Assembly: GCA_964034945.1 (NCBI GenBank)
Contig: OZ035961.1
Span: 42,560,184 to 42,624,183, forward strand
Reading direction: 5' to 3'
DNA from: Chrysopilus asiliformis
Lineage: Eukaryota > Arthropoda > Insecta > Diptera > Rhagionidae
DNA length: 64,000 bases
The notes under the pieces were generated by a model. The model was not told where the DNA came from. It did no database searches and worked only from the letters and a program-made list of their open reading frames with translations. The position numbers and the translations under genes are program-made. Of this stretch, positions 31,010-43,273 are shown piece after piece; within the stretch, counting starts at the first letter, position 1, and each line of letters begins with the position of its first letter.

Positions 31010-32220
31010 GTTTACTTTCAATTGGTATTTTCAAAGAGATACCGTCACATTCGTATTTTTGTACTTGAAATTTTGGCCGTTAATTACTCGACCGCGTTCG
31101 AAAAGATTCACTGGGAAACTGAATTAAATATGTTTAAGTATTTTGTAACGATCACTTGAACTGCTTTCGATTCGCATTTACGAACAATATTCAATTCTTT
31201 TGAAGTCTTGAAATATTTACTGCCGGTTATAACCTGTTGGCCATCAATGGAACGTTTAGCCCAGGCTCGATACTGAACTACACTTTTATAAACCTCGCAT
31301 TAGACTAAGCAACTATACTTATAGAGCAAACCAAAGTAATGATCAGAACTTTTTCCAGAACTGTGGCAGACAACATCATCTAACTATTGGATAAAGGTAT
31401 AAGATGTGGATCAGAGATACGATTTAATATTCGAACATTATGCGTTGGATCTTCCGGATTTCTGTTTCATTTTTCCCTGGTAATCCCGAACCAGTTTCTT
31501 GACAGGTTTCCATCACCCGCAGATATTAATCGTTGTTATTTATCATTGAATTAGTGGTATTGACGCAATGCGTTCAAAGGTGAATTAATTTCATTGATAT
31601 GAGGTTTGGGCTCGTTTTTCGTTAATAAAAAAAAGTGCACATCATGGCAGATGAGTTTAATTGAGAATACTCCCATCTCATTAAGATTTTCATTGCCGTT
31701 TCATTGACACAGCATAGTGCTGGCAATGGGTTTAATGTCTTCACCTCAATTCGGCCCACTCGGCCTTAATTGAGTCACAAGAGGTGAGGAAAACATCAGT
31801 AGCTATTTTGACCACAAATTGTGCATTAACTTGGATGCATCGTAGGGTTTTCATATGGGTTAGTCAGACTCCGCTTGGGATAGTCCCATGATAATAACAG
31901 AATTTCCAAGAAATGAAATTCCTTTCATACGTAATGTGGAGTTAATTTGCAATGAAAAAGTTTAATGTTTTTATTCGGAGCATCTGCATTTTGAAATTTG
32001 TATCTTGCTTGGAAATGTCTTGAAATTCAAATTTTAACCTTTAAACAATTTTCTCTTACCACCTAAGTTTTGCGCTTTTATGTGCCGTCTAGTGCTGACA
32101 TGAAAAGGTGAGTTTTGGGAGCAAAGATAGTCCTTCGAACATTTTGTGTTCTAGAAGTTTATTGCTAAAACAAGCCTCGAGAATAAATCACCACTATAAA
32201 ATTCACACGCGTTTACATTA
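31010..32220. other. No gene seen upstream of cluster member 1
   Basis: This should contain the promoter of the gene ending at 31009. I could not identify a confident TATA or initiator element. No transposon ends were recognised. Confidence 0.4.
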
Positions 32221-32604
32221 AGTCTAAACCACAATTACGCGTGCGTGCGTGCGGCACCCACGCGGTGAAAGTAAAAACTACGCATTTATATGAGTAAATG
32301 TATAATTGCGCGTTACTCAGACGCGTTGCGTGCGTGCGGCATGATTTTGTTCTGGCATCTAGTAGTTGTCACCGCGTCTAAAAGTAGAAACTGAGCCTAC
32401 TCTACGCGGCACGGACGCAGCAACGCGTCTGAGCAACGCGCAATTATACATTTACTCATATAAATGCGTAGTTTTTACCTTCACCGCGTGGGTGCCGCAC
32501 GCACGAACGCGTAATTGGGGTTTAGGCTTTAGACGCGGTGACAACTACTAGATGCCAGAACTAAATAATGCGGCACGCACGCACGCGTAATTGTGGTTTA
32601 GGCT
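32221..32604. mobile_element. TTA-flanked MITE, 384 bp, with overlapping inverted repeats
   Basis: Ends AGTCTAAACCACAATTACGC and AGCCTAAACCACAATTACGC (read inward) are flanked by TTA (32218-32220 and 32605-32607). Internally the segment near 32260-32320 pairs with 32420-32510, and a second GCCTAAACC end lies at about 32515-32530. This looks like a rearranged double copy. CpG-rich GCGTGCGTGCGTG runs stand out from the AT-rich surroundings. Confidence 0.8.
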
Positions 32605-33539
32605 TTAAGAATCGAATTTTTGGAACAAATTTCAAGAATAAAATTCAACGGGGAATTTTTTGAATAAGTTTCAAGCTCGTTCACACTTTTAAAAGTAAAA
32701 TTGCATCCTAGGAAAAAAGAATATATCGTTACAAGCTGACAGACACGAAAAAAAACTAAATTGAATAAACTCAAACGTGAAGTTTGGTCTATTTTTTGAA
32801 TTTTTTCGGAAATACTTGTACAAAAAGCGATTAATGTAGTATAAATATTGACAATTTGACGAATTTATTGCGAGATTTTTTTTCCCAATCTCGTGAACTT
32901 TAAACTTCGTCTCGATTAGACATAAATGGGATTTTTTTTCAACGAGGTTTTATTCAAATGCATCTTGAATACTTTCATAGAAAATTTCCCAAATTTATTC
33001 AAATTTTGTGAACTTTTGCTGAGTAAATAAAATTCGCGAAATAAACTCTGAATAAAATTCATGGAAAAATTTAAGAAAAAATCGCCAGGTATAACCGAGA
33101 CATTGGTTTATATGGGAAAATTTATTTTGGCTCGTGAAAACCTCTAAAATTTTAGCACTCTTCAGAAACGAATTCAAGTTCACGAATCGAAGTTCTACCG
33201 TATTTAGTAATTTTGGTAGGATGTTTGGTGGCTTTGTTTTTACTGATTGTGAAAATGTCCTCAAAATGTAAAACTGTAATAGCCCAAATAAGGGATTTCA
33301 TGGGAAAATTCTAAATGAATCAGTCAAGTATAAAATTCTTGGTACTAAAATGTTTTTGTGTCACATTCAAATTTTCAAGAATTCTCCATAGTTTTTTTTA
33401 TATCAAGTGATGCGTCATCTGCCAGAAGGTATTATTACAATATTCGCCTTTACGGATTGTATGGAAATTCCATATGTAAAATTTATTTTTTTTGTTTCAA
33501 TTACATAAACAGAATGATTGACACATAATACAGTTTAAA
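32605..33539. other. No gene seen
   Basis: AT-rich sequence with weak open frames and no motifs. Confidence 0.4.
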
Positions 33540-34330
33540 AAACTTATAACACTCAATGCTGTAAAAATACAATATGCATGTAAATTTACACACCAAGTGT
33601 AAAATTACAATACAAAGTATAAAACGAAATTACACAAAAATCGGTAAATATAGTGTTGTAAAAACAGTTCTAATTTAAGTTAAATTCACAACTGTTGTGT
33701 AGTTTTACAACATTAGTTAGCTAAAATACTGATGAAGAATTACTTTTCAGTGTTGTAAAATTACAACTGTTTTGTGATTTTACATCACCACTACTGTAAA
33801 TTATTTCATGGTTTTTCCCTGAAAAAAATTTGCTGAAATAAAATAGAAGTTTCATTTTGGCTTGGAAATATCTTCTTACATGCCAAGCATTTATCAGAAC
33901 ACGGTCCTTGTTTGATTATCAGAACACGTTATTATTTTCTAATATAACTAAAATAAAATCAAAGCAACGATATGATGAAAGAAATTTCTATACTCGTGTC
34001 CAGCTCGTTCGAGTTCACCATTTTGAATGATTCATGTCACTATGGATCCATTATACTTTTTCAAATCTAGCATTATCAGGGCTGTAAAATTACAATGAAG
34101 CACTAAATTTTACTCACGAGTTTTGTAACTTAACAACAAAATTTTATTTTTACAATATTTTTCGGTAATTGCAAACAATTACAGAAAACAAACTTGTAAT
34201 TTTTAGATTCCCTTTGCGACTACACATTTTATACTTGAAATTTACATACCAAGAAAAATTTTACAACAGAAATCTTACGAAAATTTTAAATTTTGAATGT
34301 TGGAGTTGAGGCATCATTTTTAACTGTGCA
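33540..34330. repeat. Repeat rich in GTAAAATTACAAC motifs
   Basis: Many GTAAAATTACAAx motifs occur in both orientations, related to 49590-49970. CTAGCATTATCAGGGCTGTA at about 34067 recurs at about 34427 (TTAGCATTATCAGGGCTGTA), a diverged direct repeat about 360 bp apart. Confidence 0.5.
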
Positions 34331-34479
34331 GATTGTGATTGACATAGAAATTTTTTCGTGTAAGTTTTTGGTTTAAAGCAGATTCAGAAGTTTTTTAAAT
34401 TTTCATACCGAGTTTTTCAAAGTTTAGCATTATCAGGGCTGTATCTTGTATAAAAACCATAAAGCAGAGTTAGCCGTAC

Positions 34480-34743
34480 CAATTCTGTGGTAATCTGCCA
34501 AAACTTGATAACTACATTTTTCAAATTTTGAACGAAGCAATTTCAAAATTTAAAAAAAAATATGACATGACAAAACTTTCCTTTTGCTGGTTATTTTAAA
34601 GTTTAAATTAACGTTTAAAATAAATGTTTAATTAACGAACAAACTAAAAATTTGATCATGTCATATTTTTTTTAAATTTTGAAATTGCTTCGTTCAAAAT
34701 TTGAAAAATGTAGTTATCAAGTTTTGGCAAATTACCACAGAAT
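34480..34743. repeat. Inverted repeat, arms about 90 bp, spacer about 80 bp
   Basis: AATTCTGTGGTAATCTGCCA through AAAATATGACATG (34480-34568) is mirrored by CATGTCATATTTT through CCACAGAATT (34655-34743) with very few mismatches. It is probably a MITE. No clear target duplication was found. Confidence 0.75.
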
Positions 34744-35149
34744 TATAACGCGCGGAATTAATCGTCGGGCAAAAAAATTAATTGTGCTTAGAACGGTGAA
34801 AACTTTGATTTAAATATGCCAATCCCTCTAAGAATACTAAATATAATTCTCGAAGCAATTATGTTAGAGAAGTAGTTTAAGATATACTTTTTAAATGACC
34901 AAAGTGGGATAGTTTTTTCGCAACTTTCCAAACCCATAGAAGATTTTTATACGGTTTTTGGTCAAACTTTTTTGATTACGATTTTAGGCTATTGAATTCT
35001 AATTGGTATCAAGAATATATATCATATAGGGTATTTCATGATTACTTCTATATAATCTAAGCTTTTTTGTTCCAGTAATCGGCCTAGGCAAGAAAACACA
35101 GTTCTTTTCCGGGAAAACAAATTTTATTTCTCAACATAGTCTCCTTTTT

Positions 35150-35198
35150 AACCGACTTCCAAAAAAGGAGGAGGTTATCAATTCGTTTTGGTCCAACT

Positions 35199-35229
<31 letters not shown>

Positions 35230-35330
35230 TTTTATATCTGTATGTTCACGCAGTACTTGGGTGCCGTTGCATGGATTTTGTTGAAACGTTGGTGGATGAC
35301 AGAGTTCACTCCCTAGTTGGTCCCATTTTA
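35150..35330 (+). repeat. Start of ACCGACTTCC-type interspersed repeat with (TTTA)n
   Basis: ACCGACTTCCAAAAAAGGAG followed by GAGGTTATCAATTCG and a (TTTA)n tract at about 35200-35232 is a repeat start I associate with many insect genomes, notably moths. It leads directly into the 122-bp tandem array. Confidence 0.65.
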
Positions 35331-36050
35331 ATTTCCCCTCTCTCCGACGTTTCCCGGCCTTCCCCTCCCCTGTCAACTCCCAATCGGATGGTCCGATCGA
35401 TCTGAAAATTTGTATGCGTACATTTTGGGGGACGGCTAGTGTTTTCCCCTTATCTATTTTCCCCTACCCCTTTCGCTTCTTAACCCCTCCCCTGTCAACT
35501 CCCAATCGGATGGTCCGATCGTTCTGAAAATTTGTATGCGTACCTTTTTGGGGGACGGCTAGTGTTTTCCCCTTATCTATTTTCCCCTACCCCTTTCGCT
35601 TCTTAACCCCTCCCCTGCCAACTCCCAATCGGATGGTCCGATCGATCTGAAAATTTGTATGCTCACATTTTGGGGGACGGCTAGTGTTTTCCCCTTATCT
35701 ATTTTCCCCTACCCCTTTCGCTTCTTAACCCCTCCCCTGTCAACTCCCAATCGGATGGTCCGATCAGTCTGAAAATTTGTATGCGTACCTTTTTGGGGGA
35801 CGGCTAGTGTTTTCCCCTTATCTATTTTCCCCTACCCCTTTCGCTTCTTAACCCCTCCCCTGTCAACTCCCAATCGGATGGTCCGATCGATCTGAAAATT
35901 TGTATGCTCACATTTTGGGGGACGGCTAGTGTTTTCCCCTTATCTATTTTCCCCTACCCCTTTCGCTTCTTAACCCCTCCCCTGTCCCCTAATCGGATGG
36001 TCCGATCGGTCTGAGAATTTTTATGCGTATATTTTGGGGGGCAGCGAATC
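35331..36050 (+). repeat. 122-bp tandem array, about 5.5 units
   Basis: The anchor CAATCGGATGGTCCGATC occurs at 35381, 35503, 35626, 35748, 35871 and about 35990, giving periods of 119-123 bp. Units alternate between a CATTTTGGGGGACGG form (1, 3, 5) and a CCTTTTTGGGGGACGG form (2, 4), so the array may have grown as dimers of about 245 bp. The last unit is diverged. Confidence 0.93.
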
Positions 36051-36302
36051 CTTCAACCCTCAAATTTTCCAGATAAAAAACAAACACATATGGGGGTTTT
36101 CAGGGTCGCCTAATCCAATTCTAATGTTTAGAAGTCTGTAAGGTTAACGAAAGGTTTCTGTCGATCTAAAAAATGTTGGTGACCAAAATTTTTGCTGTCG
36201 ACCTCTAAAATTTAGTTTACAACTTACTGTTGCCATCCCAAAAAATTCGCTGTTTGGAACGATTAAAGTTTTGCTCTACCCATTTCCTAACATTAAATAG
36301 GT

Positions 36303-36745
36303 ATATCCTATAATATAATACTAGGACTGTCGTCCTTCTGTCTGTCAGTCTGTCTGTCTGCACAATGGATCTCGATAACAGGCCTAACGATTTTCATGAA
36401 ACTTGGGTGTTAGGGATTTTCGGGGACAAAAATACGATCTAGATAGGTATCCCCTCTGAGAAAATTCCCCTTCGACACTCCTCGCCTGGTATCTTCGAAT
36501 TCGGTGGTCCGATCTTAATGAAGCTTTACAGTATTACTAAGAAGGCTAAGGGGTTTGATTTTCCACTACAAAACCTGACTTTTCCCTCCCCTCGATACCC
36601 CTCGCCTGGTATCTTCGAATTGGCTGGTCCGATCTTAATGAAACTTTCCAGTGTTACTAAGGGGGTTGAAGGCTATCGATTCGTAACGCCGTTTTCGCAC
36701 GTGGGGCGCAGCTCTACCCATTTCCTAACATTAAATATATCTATA
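36303..36745 (+). repeat. Interspersed repeat family E, copy 2
   Basis: Starts TATAATATAATACTAGGACT with a CTGTCTGTCTG tract. It holds two modules of about 121 bp, each with CCTCGCCTGGTATCTTCGAA and GGTCCGATCTTAATGAA. It matches 8165-8507 in reverse, and the module resembles the 122-bp array unit (GGxxGGTCCGATC plus TGAAAxTTT). Confidence 0.8.
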
Positions 36746-36778
36746 TAATATGTATATACCAAAAGTCACTAAAAATTA

Positions 36779-37992
36779 TAAAATAAAAAACTTTTTAAAA
36801 AAAAGTAAAAAAAACCGACTTAAAAATGCACTAAAAAGGAAAAAATAATTTTTTTTTGGAAGTTGGTGCCAAAATAGAAACAAACAATTTGCTCTCTTTT
36901 ATTATACAATCTAAAAGTGCACTAAAAAGGAAAAAATAATTTTTTTGGAAGTTGGGGCCAAAATAGAAACTTAAAGAGGACTTCTATTCATATTTCTTGA
37001 GTGTTACTTTTACAGCTATCACCAATTCTATTACTGCTATCCAAATGAAAATATTTTATCTTTCGTGACGACATCTGACAAAAGAATATTTTTTTAATTT
37101 TAACGGAGCTTACCCAAAAACAAAAGAATATTTGTTAATGTTGACGTGGGTTAAGGGCAACGTGCCAAGTAAGGAACAATACCGCTGAAATTTTTATACC
37201 CGTATGGTATGGAATACCAAAGGGTATACCAACTTTGCCTTACCATTTGTAACGCCAAGATCCCGTCATCACACACAAAAATGAATTACACCAGTGTGTT
37301 AGGAATGACAAAAGATTTTGATTTCCGCATGTCCGTCCGTCCGTCTGTCCGTCTGTCTGTGAACTCGATTGCGGACGCACGGATTGAGCTAGAGCCTTGA
37401 AACTTTGCGCAGATCCGTTTTTCGTAAAATGCGAGGCTAAGTTCGTTAATGGGCGAAAACGGTCCATTAGGGGGGGTACCCCCCATACGAACGAAATCGT
37501 TTTTTGCGAATATCTCAAAAACGGTGCATCTTATCAAAAAAGTGCAAGAACAAAACTTATTTAGGATATGATTCTACATAAAACTTCCATACATCACAAT
37601 CCGATTGGAACAAATTTTAAAAAATCTCATTGGAAACTTTGACTTCAAAGTGTAATTTTGGTACAACTGTTCACTTAAATCACCATACGGGTTTTCAATA
37701 ATTGCCAGATTGGCACATATAGCTTTTGTTATGTTTATATTATGTAGGTAGGCTGTAAAAAAATAATGGTTTGAATCTCATCTCTGTGACTTATTAGAAA
37801 ACAAAAACTTTTGGTACAATTCAATAAATAATAATTTTATTTATTAGAAATTTTTTAATTTTATATATTGTACAATAAAAGAGAGCAAATTGTTTGTTTC
37901 TATTTTGGCACCAACTTCCAAAAAAAAATTATTTTTTCCTTTTTAGTGCATTTTTAAGTCGGTTTTTTTTACTTTTTTTTAAAAAGTTTTTT
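36779..37992. repeat. Inverted repeat of about 115-bp arms enclosing a family A copy
   Basis: CCGACTTAAAAATGCACTAA and flanking sequence (36779-36900) is repeated in inverted orientation at 37877-37992. A partial third copy lies at 36911-36970. The arms bracket a family A repeat at 37193-37731. This may be an element with long TIRs into which family A inserted. Confidence 0.65.
37193..37731 (-). repeat. Family A repeat, copy b
   Basis: Runs from TTTTATACCCGTATGG to TAGCTTTTGTTATG, with GGGGGGTACCCCCC and a (GTCCGTCTGTCC)n tract. It is in reverse orientation relative to copy a, and an internal GTATGGAATACC variant replaces the usual GTGAAACC. Confidence 0.85.
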
Positions 37993-38600
37993 TACGACGA
38001 TACATTTCGTCAAACGATTCTCCAATTTTTTGATGCCCTCCGAATAATGCGGTTTCCCAAAGCCCTCTGTTTCAGCGAAGATCTCCTCGTTCGACCCAAA
38101 TCTCTTACAATTGAGACATTTCTTTTGGTAATAGCATAGTTTAGATATATAGTTAGGAAACGCGTAAGAAATTTTTTCCTGAAGAAGAGTACATTATCGT
38201 CTGTTTCATTTGCTTTGTAAAGACACTAATTGCTTTTGTGTGAGAAATGCAAAACTCTCGGGATATTTCGTATTGTTGGCAGAACATTCCATAAAATGTT
38301 CCTTGCCAGGCATTTTTTCTGTTTAAGCAACGTAACAAGTGAAATAAAAGTGTTTTTTTTCGCTAAAAAATCCTATCGACATTGACAGTTGAAGAAATTG
38401 TGAAAGGCCGCTGTCGGCCCTTGTGTATGTGTTGGTCCAATATTTTGGTTTGGTTGTGCGAGTATTACAAAATCATTTTTTTCAACAAGTCCATTTGAGC
38501 TAAATGATAAAAAGAGAGAAATGAAGCTGTCGACTATGGAATGATGCTGTCGACTACTTCTTTCTACAGGCGGCAAACGGAAAACCACGTTTGTGTCTTA
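37993..38600. other. No gene seen; fold-back-like fragment
   Basis: CATAGTTTAGATATATAGTT and AGGAAACG near 38137-38162 resemble one end of the fold-back at 22217. A TGTCGACTA pair at about 38528 and 38548 is a short direct repeat. Confidence 0.35.
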
Positions 38601-39086
38601 AGCAGGGTTTATACACAGCAAGTAACTCGCGGCAAGTAAAGAGAGGCAAGTAGTTTGCTTAGTTTACACGTTGCAAGTAAATCGTTGCAAGTAGAATGAC
38701 AGCCGAAGGAAAACATAACCTAAAATTTTCTGAGAAAAAATATCACGACTCTTTTTTGTGGAAAAATTTGCGAATTTCGACCTGAAACTGTTTGTTGCCG
38801 ACGAGTTTTTTATATCCGTGTCGTTTTTTGCTTAAAATGTTACGACGTTTTCTGGCAAAGCAGCAAATATAAAATGAACCAAAACACACACACATAAAAC
38901 CACCTCATTTGTACACGGTTCCATGTTCTTGTATTGGTTTTACTTGCCACAAAAATAGAATGGCTTTCTATTATTTTCGAGAGAGCAGCAAGTATTCTCA
39001 CACATATGCGAGCGTCGCACACTAGCTCAAATCGCGTGTATTTACGTCTACTTGCAGCGAGTTACTTGCTTCGTCTAAACCGCACT
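38601..39086. mobile_element. TTA-flanked MITE, 486 bp
   Basis: Ends AGCAGGGTTTATACACAGCA and AGTGCGGTTTAGACGAAGCA (read inward) continue into AGTAACTCGC in both arms. TTA flanks at 38598-38600 and 39087-39089. Multiple GGCAAGTA/TACTTGC motifs are internal. Confidence 0.75.
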
Positions 39087-39709
39087 TTATCTATAGTAAG
39101 TCTCTAATCTATGGTAATAGATAATAGTTGGAGGGGGCTACTGCGGACTTGTGCGCCGGTGCCTTGTCCCGGCGGAAGAGCATTTTTTTCTTCACCAAAA
39201 GCGGCCGCTTTTTTCATTTAAAAAAAATGCAAAATTTGTTCACTTCCAATAACTGCCGAACACAAATATTTTTTTTTTTTTGGAGTTTAAGTTGAAATGG
39301 CCGAGTTACTACTATATGGCCATGAGTCTAGTGTGAATCTTCTCTCACTGCACATGAATGGTGCAGCGAGCAGGTTTTATTAAATTATTACACGTGCGCC
39401 ATGAAAATGGCGACACGTATACAGGGTTGGGACTTTAGTACCTATGTACTAGATCTAGTACCTTTTTGACTCATTTAGTACCCTAGTACCACAGCCCATG
39501 AATCTGGTACCTTTTCGTGGTTTATATAAAATATGATTTTATCTAAATTTATAGCTCCCTTTAAAAAGACATCACTTTTCTATGTATTACAAAAAAAATA
39601 TTTTTTTAAATGATCCCGCCACAACTCTTTAATTAAAGACTACTGAATTCGTCTTATTAAGGGAGATATGAAAATCAATCGTAAGCCATGGAAATATGCG
39701 GCCCGATTA

Positions 39710-40513
39710 CAGAATCCGTCGTAGCTTTATTACGATGAGCTAACTACGTTACGAATACGAAGAAATCAGTGTTCCACGATCCGAACGGAATTGAACTTAG
39801 TGGTGCCTGATTAAAATCTAATTTCGAAAAATGAATGTCTTTGTAAAAAGGTCCCTATGCAAAACTCATAAGGAATAGATTTCTGACATGGAATAGTTTC
39901 GTGACAAATGTCACTTTCTTGACTTAAAACTAAAACTTGTTATTAATAATGGATTCTGCAGCGTTTGCAATTTTGTGTCTGGAAGAAGATTTATCGAAGC
40001 GAAGGACTTTAATAGTGAAACGAAAACGACAACAAATAACGGATACTTAAGAATACTCACATTGCTATTTTTTCTAAAATAATTCTTCTTAATTTGTTAA
40101 AAGTTACACATATACTAAATAATACTAAATAAAATTTGAAAATATTGATTTTAACAATAGCTTGGAGTTTCTGAAGAGTAAGCTTTAAATATGTTATTGT
40201 AAATAATATTAATCAGTAATCAGTATTTTGATGAAATTTGTAATAAATAAATAAATAAATAAACAAATAAAAATGTTAAAATTGATTTTTGTTGTACAAT
40301 ACAATTGAGTTAAAATAATAAGAAAATGAAGTTGCTACTCGATCTACGAAGCGAAAATTTTTCGTAGGTTTAGCTGTCAAAAGATCGATTCCGTCGGATT
40401 CTATGATACCAGATATTCCGAATCGTAATGTTTTCGAAATTAATTTAATTCCTTCGGATCGTGGAATACCATTTTCACGAATTCTCCGAAAATCGTAGCT
40501 ACGACGGATTCTG
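39710..40513 (+). mobile_element. Internally deleted Harbinger element inside the hAT, 804 bp
   Basis: CAGAATCCGTCGTAGCT is present at both ends in inverted orientation. Subterminal TTCCACGATCCGAACGGAAT and ATTCCTTCGGATCGTGGAAT pair as well. It encodes a transposase N-terminus at 39949. The target duplication could not be resolved (GATTA and GAATGATT flanks). Confidence 0.7.
39949..40050 (+). pseudogene. Harbinger transposase N-terminal fragment (33 codons)
   Basis: MDSAAFAILCLEEDLSKRRT followed by a Lys/Arg-rich run resembles the opening of insect Harbinger nucleases (MD-x-A-x2-A-x2-L-E-E). It stops before the catalytic core, as in the 4390 fragment. Confidence 0.5.
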
Positions 40514-40904
40514 GAATGATTTATATAGCAATAGCTCAAACTGCTTCTAGAAATTTAAGTTTTTAGATGGAGTTTATACAAAAATTTAATGTTGAAATAA
40601 AAGCCAAAATTTAAAACAAATACATCTAGACAATTTTTATTGGTTTTTGGAGTTTTTCTAGAGTATTTTTTGACCGAGAACGGTTATATTTACAGCGCAA
40701 AAGTCAATCCATATGGGTTAAGGATTTTTTTTCAAAAATTACGAGATTTAGATTTTTCTTGACTCCTATGTAATAAGCATAAAAAACGATTTTGGTTGCA
40801 CGACAGTTAAAAAAAATCTAGTACCACATTATCTCAATCTAGTACCCTTTTTGGGCAAAAATAGTACCTTTTACACATCCTCAAGTCCCAACCCTGCACG
40901 TTTA

Positions 40905-41413
40905 TTCTGGCTTTTAGAGTCGGGATCACGACCGACACCCGAGCCCCCCTGGAACACACAAGTCTGCACTCTAAAGACACTCAAAGATGGCGGTTCCTCC
41001 GACCGGAACCAATCTCGACCACTTCAATCAGCAACTCGAGAGAGACTGAACACAAATTAACTCACGTAGTAGTTGACAGAAGTCATTTGACGGATAGGAT
41101 TTACGAAAAACAACATTGCTTTGATGATGGTGGCGCCATCTCTTGCTTAGGACAAATACTTTTCAGCCCGCCCTCGTATTAAGCTGAACCAATTTGGAGA
41201 CCCTGACTTCACAGCTAACCCCACGACTCCATTGGACTTTTAGAAATCATAATTTTTTAAAAAAATCCTACTTTTCAGTAGCCGAAAAAATCATGACAGT
41301 AAGGAAATTTTAAATCATCATGCAAAATTTTTTGAGTCTCCTTCAGACTTTTTCGTGATTGGATTTAAATCTAATCTGGAAAAAAGTCTATGGAGTTCAT
41401 AGGTTACAGAGCT
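40905..41413. other. No gene seen
   Basis: GC-richer than its surroundings from 40910 to 41050 but without a supported exon. The 40851-41060 frame lacks splice or start context. Confidence 0.4.
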
Positions 41414-41985
41414 TTTTATACCCGTATGGTGAAACCAAAGGGTATACTAACTTTACCTTACCGTTTGTAACGCCAAGATCCCGTCATCACACACAAAAAT
41501 GAATTACACCAGTGTGTTTAGAATGATAAAAATAATTAATTTCTGCATGTCCGTCCGTCTGTCTGTCCGTCTGTCCGTCTGTCTGCCTGTCCGTCTGTCT
41601 GTCTGTGGCGCGGATTGCGGGCGCACGGATTGAGCTAGAGACTTGAAATTTTGCACAGATCCGTTTTTCGTAAAATGTGAGGCTAAGTTCGTTAATGGGC
41701 AAAAATGGACCATTAGGGGGGGTACCCCCCATACGAACGAAAACTTTTTTTCTGAATATCTCAAAAACGGTGAGTTTTATCAAAAAAGTCCAAGAACAAA
41801 AGTTATTTAGGATATGATTCTACATAAATCACCCATACATCAAAATCCGATTGGAATAAATTTTAAAAAATCTTTTTGGAAAGTTTGACTTCAAAGTGGA
41901 ATTTTTATACAACTGTTCGAATTTTGATACGAATATCACCATACGGGTTTTCAATAATTGCTAGATTGGCAATTATAGCTTTTGT
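41414..41985 (-). repeat. Family A repeat, copy c
   Basis: TTTTATACCCGTATGGTGAA to TAGCTTTTGTTT, with the GTCCGTCTGTCC tract at 41551-41605. It forms an inverted pair with copy d, with 223 bp between them. Confidence 0.9.
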
Positions 41986-42208
41986 TTCAGTATCTTTCCT
42001 AAATTTTTAAAGGGAAAATCTGAGTTGAAAAATGAATCACCAACAAAGAGCATGAACTTAGCCGTTTGTAAAAAATTACTGAATAAGTATGATGTGTTTT
42101 TTCCGGACACTTCTACGGAGTTTACTTTTACCGAATAAACCTGCGTTTTTTTCGGATAAAATGCCTCTGGACACAAATGAATAAATAAATCTCAGAAACT
42201 AAACATAT

Positions 42209-42724
42209 GAAAGCTATAATTGCCAATCTGGCAATTATTGAAAACCCGTACGGTGATATTCGAATCAAAATTCGAACAGTTGTATCAAAATTCCACTTTG
42301 AAGTCAAACTTTTCAAAGATTTTTTAAAATTTATTCCAATCGGATTTTGATGTATGGGAGTTTTATGTAGAATCATAACTTTTGTTCTTGGACTTTTTTG
42401 ATAAGATGCACCGTGTTTGAGATATTCGCAAAAAACATTTTCGTTCGTACGCCCCCCCCCTAATGGTCCATTTTTGCCCATTAACGAACTTAGCCCCGCA
42501 TTTTACGAAAAACGGATCTGTGCAAAAATTCAAGTCTCTAGCTCAATCCGTGCGCCCGCAATCCGCGCCACAGACGAACGGACGGACGGACATGCTAAAT
42601 TCAACTTTTTTTTTATCATTCTAAACACACTGGTGTAATTAATTTTTTTGTGTGATGACGGGATCTTGGCGTTACAAACGGTAAGGAAAATCTAATATAC
42701 CCTTTGGTTTCACCATACGGGTAT
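42209..42724 (+). repeat. Family A repeat, copy d
   Basis: GAAAGCTATAATTGCCAATC to CCATACGGGTATAAA. The GGGGTACC block is partly deleted (TACGCCCCCCCC) and the GACGGAC tract is short. Confidence 0.9.
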
Positions 42725-43273
42725 AAACATTTTATTCCCGGGATCGAAACTTGTTTCAATTAAAATTAAATTATTTGTTTAATAAGGTATATGTATAGAA
42801 ATGTTATTCAAAAATAAAATTTTAAAAATCCTAGATTTAGAAAATAAAATATTAAAAATTAAATTTTCAGTGCATATTGAAATGGATATTTCATTACTGT
42901 TTAATGTATGTGCATATTTTACACGTTTTTAGTTCATGAACTTCCGGTTTCTGGTAATAACAGTTTAGTATGAGGGCAGAGACTATTACTATTGGCGCAG
43001 TAGGTTCTTTACAATAAAATTTTTAAACAAGTTTTTTCTGTATAGAGAGTACAGACCGTTGACTACACAAAGTTCTGTCCAGAAGGTCTTCCAGTTTCCA
43101 TATATAAAATAAAAATGGCCAATCATTTTTAAATGCTTTTTTTTAAATTTCTTATATAACAGGAAAAATATTAAAATTAAACATAGATAAATAGTGTTGA
43201 TGAAATATGATATTAAACAAAAATGTGTGTGTTTTTTTGTACATTAAAATTTCGTTAAGAAATTTTCTTATCT

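Larger units (their letters stand above)
39422..40896. mobile_element. hAT element, 1475 bp, carrying a Harbinger derivative
   Basis: Termini CAGGGTTGGGACTT are inverted and perfect over 14 bp. The flanking octamers CACGTATA (39414-39421) and CACGTTTA (40897-40904) differ at one position. Subterminal CTAGTACC motifs cluster at both ends, a pattern expected of transposase-binding repeats. A PIF/Harbinger derivative occupies 39710-40513. No hAT transposase was found. Confidence 0.85.
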
